Below are positions 15,187 through 19,196 of a stretch of 19,196 nt of DNA, in pieces (the stretch's first letter is position 1; every line of letters starts with the position of its first letter). Origin of the DNA: Prolixibacteraceae bacterium (GTDB taxonomy: Bacteria > Bacteroidota > Bacteroidia > Bacteroidales > Prolixibacteraceae). Where the stretch lies: the NCBI GenBank assembly GCA_003450125.1, contig DMFR01000244.1, positions 1-19,196 on the forward strand, in the 5' to 3' direction. The translations under genes and the position numbers were made by a program. The notes beneath the pieces were generated by a model. It was not told the origin of the DNA. It searched no databases and saw only the letters and a list, made by a program, of their open reading frames with translations.

Positions 15187-15454
15187 AAATAAATCATGCT
15201 TTTACTTTATAGTAAAGACCTTTAAACTTCTGTTATTTTCACCTGAGATCATACTTTCAGCTTATTTCACAAAGACACTGGATTCATTACCCATCTATCC
15301 AAACATCCATATTTCAAATAGTCATTGAAGCATCAAATCCTGATTTACTTCTAATCGAGTCAAGATAAAATGCTGGAAAAGTGTTTGCTCCAAGGGTTGC
15401 CATCGTGATCCTGTTAACTCGACACCACTTTTTGGATAAACTAACATACCCATT

Positions 15455-15493
15455 CAATCAATCAAATCCCATTATTTCAAGGATGATTGATTG
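15455..15493. repeat. Bulged 13-bp stem-loop
   Basis: CAATCAATC (15455-15463) pairs GATTGATTG (15485-15493). After a two-A bulge, ATCC (15466-15469) pairs GGAT (15481-15484), leaving an 11-nt loop. There is no T-run after it. It lies 8 nt before the TTCGAA array and may form one structured unit with it. Confidence 0.6.
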
Positions 15494-15501
15494 TATCGTT
15501 A

Positions 15502-15575
15502 TTCGAAGCTTATTCGAAGCTTATTCGAAGGTCGTTCGATTCTTCTCGAATAAACTTCGAACTACCTTCGAATGA
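15502..15575. repeat. Helically phased TTCGAA array with an internal long hairpin
   Basis: Seven TCGA cores occur with their CG at 15504, 15515, 15526, 15537, 15547, 15558 and 15569, that is 11, 11, 11, 10, 11 and 11 bp apart. Most are full TTCGAA palindromes. The first three sit in exact 11-bp units, TTATTCGAAGC or GG. The second half also forms an inverted repeat: 15523-15539 pairs 15557-15573 with one mismatch in 17, around a 17-nt loop. It could be a multi-site operator or an RNA structure. Function unknown. Confidence 0.75.
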
Positions 15576-15825
15576 CGTATTGACAAAACAGTTGGCTCTT
15601 ATAAGCTTTCTACAGACTTAGAGGAGATGTTATAAGTGCCATAAGATGATGCTCTGGACATCTTTACCTGAAAGAAACTCCATCAATCCTCAATGGTTAA
15701 TGGAGAAAATTATGGCTTCCGGAGAAAACAACTCAAATGAGAAAAATCCCCAAAAAAGGAAGAAGATTAATTTGATTAATTCCATTCCCTTTTCAACAGG
15801 GGACGCATTTTTGACAATATTTTTG

Positions 15826-15833
15826 TAGCTTTG
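15826..15833 (+). promoter_or_regulatory. Putative -7 box for the PQQ-propeller gene
   Basis: TAGCTTTG is an exact TAnnTTTG box. It predicts transcription starting near 15840 and a leader of about 19 nt before ATG 15859. The nearest TTTG upstream (15810-15813) is only 12 nt away, too close for a standard -33 element. Confidence 0.5.
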
Positions 15834-15858
15834 AAACATAGTCCATACAATTTATCAA

Positions 15859-16965
15859 ATGAAGTTATTTCAACTATTAATCTTTCAGATCTGTTATTTT
15901 ATTGGTTTTTCAGCAATGGCTCAGTCTTCATGGTCCATCTTTCGCGGTAACCAACAGCTTTCAGGAACGACAAGTGCATCGGTTCCTGAGAAACCTAAAT
16001 TGTTGTTCTCCTATCAGACGGGTGACGATATCAAAGCCTCTCCTGTTGTATCGGGACAAACTATTTTCTGTGGATCGACCGATGGAACGATGTATGCGGT
16101 TGGGTTTGATGGTAAACTGAAATGGAAATTTGTTTCAGGAAATGCCATTGAAGCGCCTGCCTTGCTTCTGAACGGGTCGGTTGTATTTGGCACATTGGAT
16201 GGGCTGTTTTTCAAGTTAGACGAAAAATCGGGCAAGCAAATCTGGAAATACAAAACGGATAACCAAATTATGGGTTCAGCCAACTGGCTGAAAGTGGGCA
16301 GTCAGATCCGTTTGGTGGTTGGTAGTTACGACTATAATCTTCATTGTGTGAACTTTGCCAAGGGCGATAGCATCTGGCAATATGAATCGGATAACTACAT
16401 CAATGGGGCGCCGGCTATTTATGGAAAGAATGCCGTCTTTGGCGGCTGTGACGGCTTTGTACACCTGGTGAACATCGAAACTGGAAAAGTGTTTAAGAAA
16501 ATAAAACTGGAAACCTATGTGGCTTCTTCGCCTGTCATTGAGGGAAAATATGCTTATGTAGGCGACTATGAAGGACGTTTTTTCTGCATTGATCTGGAAG
16601 GGGGAAAAATAGCATGGACCTATCATGAGCCGGAAAAGAACCTTCCGTTTATTGCCTCCCCCGCTTTGAGCGGCGACCTGATCGTGATTGGCAACCAGGA
16701 CAAGTTCATATACTGTTTGGATAAAAATACGGGAAAACTGGTCTGGAAGGTAAAAACCACCAACCGTGTAGAATCCTCATCCGTAATTGCCTCCGGGAAG
16801 GTAATCACCGGAACAATGGATGGGATGCTCTATATCCACGACTTGAAGACAGGCAAAGAACTTTGGAAATATGAACTGGGCAGTCCCATCATTGGAAGTC
16901 CTGCTGTTGTTTCAGGGAAAATAGTGGTAGGTGCAGGCGATGGAAGGATTTATATCTTTGGATAG
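15859..16965 (+). CDS. Secreted PQQ-like eight-bladed beta-propeller protein
   Basis: Residues 1-21 are a signal peptide with predicted cleavage at AMA|Q, so the 368-aa product is exported to the periplasm or outer surface. The rest is a series of eight PQQ-like repeats, each with a strand pattern ending G-x-L-x-W-K/x-Y (for example GKLKWKF, GKQIWKY, GKLVWKV, GKELWKY). These should close into an eight-bladed propeller of the BamB/quinoprotein fold. No catalytic residues of true PQQ dehydrogenases are evident, so it is more likely a binding or scaffold protein than an enzyme. It heads a plus-strand run with a glycosyltransferase and an ABC ATPase, and has its own likely promoter at 15826. Its ligand is unknown. 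Confidence 0.9.
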   Translation: MKLFQLLIFQICYFIGFSAMAQSSWSIFRGNQQLSGTTSASVPEKPKLLFSYQTGDDIKASPVVSGQTIFCGSTDGTMYAVGFDGKLKWKFVSGNAIEAPALLLNGSVVFGTLDGLFFKLDEKSGKQIWKYKTDNQIMGSANWLKVGSQIRLVVGSYDYNLHCVNFAKGDSIWQYESDNYINGAPAIYGKNAVFGGCDGFVHLVNIETGKVFKKIKLETYVASSPVIEGKYAYVGDYEGRFFCIDLEGGKIAWTYHEPEKNLPFIASPALSGDLIVIGNQDKFIYCLDKNTGKLVWKVKTTNRVESSSVIASGKVITGTMDGMLYIHDLKTGKELWKYELGSPIIGSPAVVSGKIVVGAGDGRIYIFG

Positions 16966-17000
16966 CCTGTTACTAGTTGCAGATAAGAAACAATAAAAAA

Positions 17001-17067
17001 TAAACACATAGGCACACAGTCCAGATGGGAGTATTTAAATTATGTGTCCTATGTACTTATGTGTTTA
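17001..17067. repeat. Imperfect palindrome with 10-bp arms upstream of the glycosyltransferase
   Basis: TAAACACATA (17001-17010) and TATGTGTTTA (17058-17067) are exact complements. Further partial pairing is possible inside (GGCACAC with GTGTCC, one bulge). It fills most of the 115-nt gap and ends 13 nt before the next start codon, so it would be in the leader or block translation if folded. It resembles a short palindromic intergenic repeat rather than a terminator, as no T-run follows. Confidence 0.55.
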
Positions 17068-17080
17068 ATACTATAAAAAG

Positions 17081-18367
17081 ATGAAAATCGCACACATCAT
17101 ACCCGGATCGGGCGGTAGTTTCTACTGCGGTAACTGCATGAGGGACAGCAAATACATCAGGGCGCTAAAAGACTTGGGACACCAGGTGATTAAAGTGCCG
17201 TTGTATTTACCCATTTTTGATGATGCCCACGATTTGGATGAAGTGCCTGTATTTTATGGGGCTGTTAACCTCTACCTGAAACAGCAGTTTCCCATTTTCC
17301 GACACATGCCATCATTTGTAGAACAAGCGCTTGACTCCAAAAGTGTGCTAAACATGGCTGCCCGTAAAGCAGGTTCAACCCGGGCAAAAGGGCTGGAAGA
17401 AATGACCATTTCAATGTTACTGGGTGAAGACGGAGGGCAGAAGGAGGAGTTGGAACGACTGGTCGATTGGCTGGCTGAGGAGGCCAAACCTGATGTGGTA
17501 CACCTGTCGAATGCCTTATTACTCGGACTTGCCAGACAGATCAAACAAAGACTGAATGTTCCGGTAATTTGTTCCCTTCAGGACGAAGATGTGTGGGTAG
17601 ATGCCATGTCTGATCAATACCGCAAGCAGGTATGGGATTTGATGAGTGAGCGGGGAAAGGATGTGGATGTATTTATCCCGGTCAGCGACTTCTTTTCAGC
17701 AGAAATCCATAAAAGAATGGTGATTCCAGCAAATAAAATGGAAACGGTTTATCTGGGGGTCGATACCGCTGACTATTCCCCTAAATTGGTTACGAAAAAA
17801 GAACCTGTAATCGGGTATCTCTCCCGTATGTGTGAAGAAAACGGGTTGGCTGTATTGGTTGATGCCTATATATTACTGCGTAAAGATCCTAAGTTTGCTT
17901 CAGTAAAACTTAAAATCACAGGGGGTAAGACAGGTGATGATCTTCATTTTATCAAGGAGCAGAAAAATAAGATTTCAAAGGCTGGCTTGGAAAAAGATGT
18001 GTTTTGGGTGGAAGAATTTGAAGGAGAGGAACGGCAGAAATTCTTTGATTCCGTTCGTCTGATTTCTGTTCCGGTATTGATTGGTGAAGCTTTTGGATTG
18101 TATCAACTGGAAGCCATCGCATCAGGAATACCAATGGTACAACCAGCTTTGGGCGCCTTTCCTGAAGTGATTCAGGCTTGCGGTGGTGGGATTATTTATT
18201 CATCCAACGAACCAAGACAGCTGGCTGATGCGCTTGCTTCGCTCATATTCAATGATGAAAAACTTCAGGAATTGAGTTTAGCCGGACTTGTTGGTGTGAA
18301 GGAACATTTCGATATCCACGCTCAGGCAAAAAAGATGGTGGCTGTATACGAAGGGGTTAAACAATAA
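17081..18367 (+). CDS. GT4-type glycosyltransferase
   Basis: This is a predicted cytoplasmic GT-B-fold, retaining glycosyltransferase (428 aa) that transfers sugar from a nucleotide-sugar donor; the acceptor is unknown. The N-terminal acceptor domain opens MKIAHIIPGSGGSFYCGNC with the typical Gly-rich loop. The C-terminal donor domain starts near PVIGYLSRMCEENGLAVLVDA and contains the E-x7-E motif (Glu336 and Glu344) in GEAFGLYQLEAIASG, followed by GAFPEVI. An unusual Cys16-Gly-Asn-Cys19 pair sits beside the Gly-rich loop, where a metal or disulfide role is possible but unproven. It lies 115 nt after the propeller gene and 15 nt before the ABC ATPase ATG, so the latter two are probably one operon. 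Confidence 0.9.
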   Translation: MKIAHIIPGSGGSFYCGNCMRDSKYIRALKDLGHQVIKVPLYLPIFDDAHDLDEVPVFYGAVNLYLKQQFPIFRHMPSFVEQALDSKSVLNMAARKAGSTRAKGLEEMTISMLLGEDGGQKEELERLVDWLAEEAKPDVVHLSNALLLGLARQIKQRLNVPVICSLQDEDVWVDAMSDQYRKQVWDLMSERGKDVDVFIPVSDFFSAEIHKRMVIPANKMETVYLGVDTADYSPKLVTKKEPVIGYLSRMCEENGLAVLVDAYILLRKDPKFASVKLKITGGKTGDDLHFIKEQKNKISKAGLEKDVFWVEEFEGEERQKFFDSVRLISVPVLIGEAFGLYQLEAIASGIPMVQPALGAFPEVIQACGGGIIYSSNEPRQLADALASLIFNDEKLQELSLAGLVGVKEHFDIHAQAKKMVAVYEGVKQ

Positions 18368-18382
18368 ACGATATTGAATAGA

Positions 18383-19060
18383 ATGATTTTAAAACTTAAC
18401 CAAATAACCAAATCCTATTTCTCCGGAAATAATCCTACGGGACGAGTAATTCTTGATCAACTTGATCTGGAAGTCAATGCAGGAGATCGGATTGCCATTG
18501 TTGGGCCATCAGGATCGGGCAAAACAACTTTACTGAATCTGATCGGCACTCTTGATCGGCCTGATTCTGGTAAAATGTATTTCGAGAATCAGGATTTGTC
18601 CGGTTATAACGATCAGCAACTGGCTACATTCCGAAATGAGAAAATTGGATTTGTTTTCCAGATGCACCATCTATTGCCACAGTTAACATTATTGGAAAAT
18701 GTGCTTTTACCCACCCTTACCAATAAAAAGCTACAGGGGAAAGATACTTTAAAACACGCTCTGCACCTAATTGCACGAATGGGATTGGCTGAAGTGGCCC
18801 ATCAGAAACCTTCACAACTTTCGGGTGGAGAATGCCAGCGAACAGCAGTTGCCCGGGCACTGATCAACCATCCGGGATTGATTCTTGCCGATGAGCCAAC
18901 AGGGGCCCTTGATCATCAATCAGCATTTAATCTGACGGATTTGCTGGTTGAACTAAATAAAGAAGAAGGAGTTACGCTCATTGTGGTTACTCACTCGATG
19001 GAAGTTGCCGGTAAGATGGACCGGATCTATTCACTGGAAGATGGAAAGCTGGTGGGCTAG
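18383..19060 (+). CDS. ABC transporter ATP-binding protein, LolD/MacB type
   Basis: This is the cytoplasmic ATPase subunit of an ABC exporter or lipoprotein-release type system. All motifs are intact: Walker A GPSGSGKTT (41-49), the Q-loop in FVFQMHHLLPQLT, the signature LSGGECQR, Walker B LILADEPTGALD, and the switch His in VVTHS. The Q-loop region and the DEPTGALD ending are typical of the MacB/LolD/FtsE group, which pairs with FtsX-like permeases. No permease is present before the window ends. I chose ATG 18383 (225 aa), which gives the standard MILKLNQITKSY start; a TTG at 18374 would add three residues. It follows the glycosyltransferase by 15 nt. Confidence 0.93.
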   Translation: MILKLNQITKSYFSGNNPTGRVILDQLDLEVNAGDRIAIVGPSGSGKTTLLNLIGTLDRPDSGKMYFENQDLSGYNDQQLATFRNEKIGFVFQMHHLLPQLTLLENVLLPTLTNKKLQGKDTLKHALHLIARMGLAEVAHQKPSQLSGGECQRTAVARALINHPGLILADEPTGALDHQSAFNLTDLLVELNKEEGVTLIVVTHSMEVAGKMDRIYSLEDGKLVG

Positions 19061-19074
19061 ATGGTTAGTAGGTT

Positions 19075-19170
19075 AGATGGTTAGATGGTTGGATGGTTGG
19101 ATGGTTAGATGGTTAGATGGTTGGATGGTTGGATGGTTGGATGGTTGGATGGTTGGATGGTTGGATGGTT
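19075..19170. repeat. Octamer tandem repeat, 12 copies of RGATGGTT
   Basis: Twelve uninterrupted 8-bp units fill 96 bp; they differ only in the first base, which reads A A G G A A G G G G G G. Degenerate units run back to the TAG stop of the ABC ATPase gene (19058-19060). The strand is rich in GG pairs and has almost no C. It is non-coding and lies between the ATPase gene and whatever follows. It may vary in length between strains by slippage. Confidence 0.95.
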
Positions 19171-19196
19171 GAATCGTTTCTGATTACTGATTAACG

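Larger units (their letters stand above)
15187..15858. other. Long non-coding region with structured repeats
   Basis: These 672 nt hold no gene I believe in: the short open frames at 15381-15575 and 15646-15828 have no recognisable domains, and one ends inside a -7 box. A small hairpin, TTTACT/AGTAAA (15201-15216), follows the Fe-S flavoprotein stop, without a T-run. Further on are a bulged stem-loop (15455-15493), the phased TTCGAA array (15502-15575), and an imperfect palindrome of two ATTAAT boxes flanked by GGAA/TTCC (15755-15793). A -7 box for the next gene lies at the right end. Confidence 0.7.

Noticed and set aside
15526..15571. LexA-type boxes (CGAAC-N4-GTTCG) within the TTCGAA array
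   Set aside because: The nearest matches are one base short in spacing (CGAA-N4-GTTCG and CGAAC-N4-TTCG), and the 11-bp phasing explains them better.
15580..15605. Sigma70-like TTGACA ... TATAAG promoter
   Set aside because: The spacer is 14 nt instead of about 17, and Bacteroidota housekeeping promoters use TTTG/TAnnTTTG instead.
15381..15828. Two short plus-strand open frames (15381-15575 and 15646-15828)
   Set aside because: No recognisable domains. The first runs through the TTCGAA array and the second stops inside the -7 box of the next gene; neither has a start context.
19075..19170. CRISPR array at the right end
   Set aside because: It is a contiguous 8-bp tandem repeat with no spacers and no cas genes nearby.

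Overview
The window looks like chromosomal DNA of a Bacteroidota member (Bacteroidia-like). The support is TAnnTTTG-type -7 boxes, AT-rich starts without strong Shine-Dalgarno sequences, two signal peptides predicted to leave Gln at +1, an A/T-rich intergenic repeat style, and a PQQ-propeller / glycosyltransferase / ABC module. No genus can be named from sequence alone. No tRNA, rRNA, CRISPR array, transposase or prophage gene was found.

Layout. 1-2045 (minus strand): a low-affinity phosphate uptake pair, a DUF47/PhoU-like protein followed by a PiT transporter that ends in an intrinsic terminator. 1980-2340: a divergent control region with PHO-box-like direct repeats facing the phosphate operon, an FNR/CRP-like palindrome, and a -7 box facing the heme genes. 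2341-2829: a small one-TM protein gene ending in Cys-Arg-Pro-Pro-Pro, then a structured leader. 2830-13564 (plus strand): hemA-hemC-hemD-hemB-hemL, a secreted EF-hand/Arg-rich protein, hemE, a repeat-bearing gap, then hemN-hemG. Together these encode every step from glutamyl-tRNA to protoporphyrin IX; only ferrochelatase is missing. 13624-15186: an Fe-S flavoprotein (NuoG-like and GltD-like parts) of unknown partner. 15187-15858: a non-coding region with two stem-loops and a helically phased TTCGAA array. 15859-19060: a secreted eight-bladed PQQ-like propeller, a GT4-type glycosyltransferase and a LolD/MacB-type ABC ATPase. 19075-19170: a 12-copy octamer tandem repeat.

How the genes fit together. 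HemA and HemL make 5-aminolevulinate from Glu-tRNA. HemB, HemC and HemD build uroporphyrinogen III, HemE decarboxylates it, HemN makes protoporphyrinogen without oxygen, and a HemY-type oxidase finishes the ring. Spacings of 46 nt or less across hemA-hemC-hemD-hemB-hemL and 2 nt for hemN-hemG imply polycistronic transcripts.

The most notable signal is upstream of hemA. The last codons and stop of the small ORF (2692-2707) are complementary to the hemA start region (2823-2837, including the AUG), and a two-part hairpin is nested between them. With the C-terminal RPPP motif this suggests a leader-peptide or translational-coupling switch on the first committed enzyme of heme synthesis. This is a hypothesis read from the sequence, not an established mechanism.
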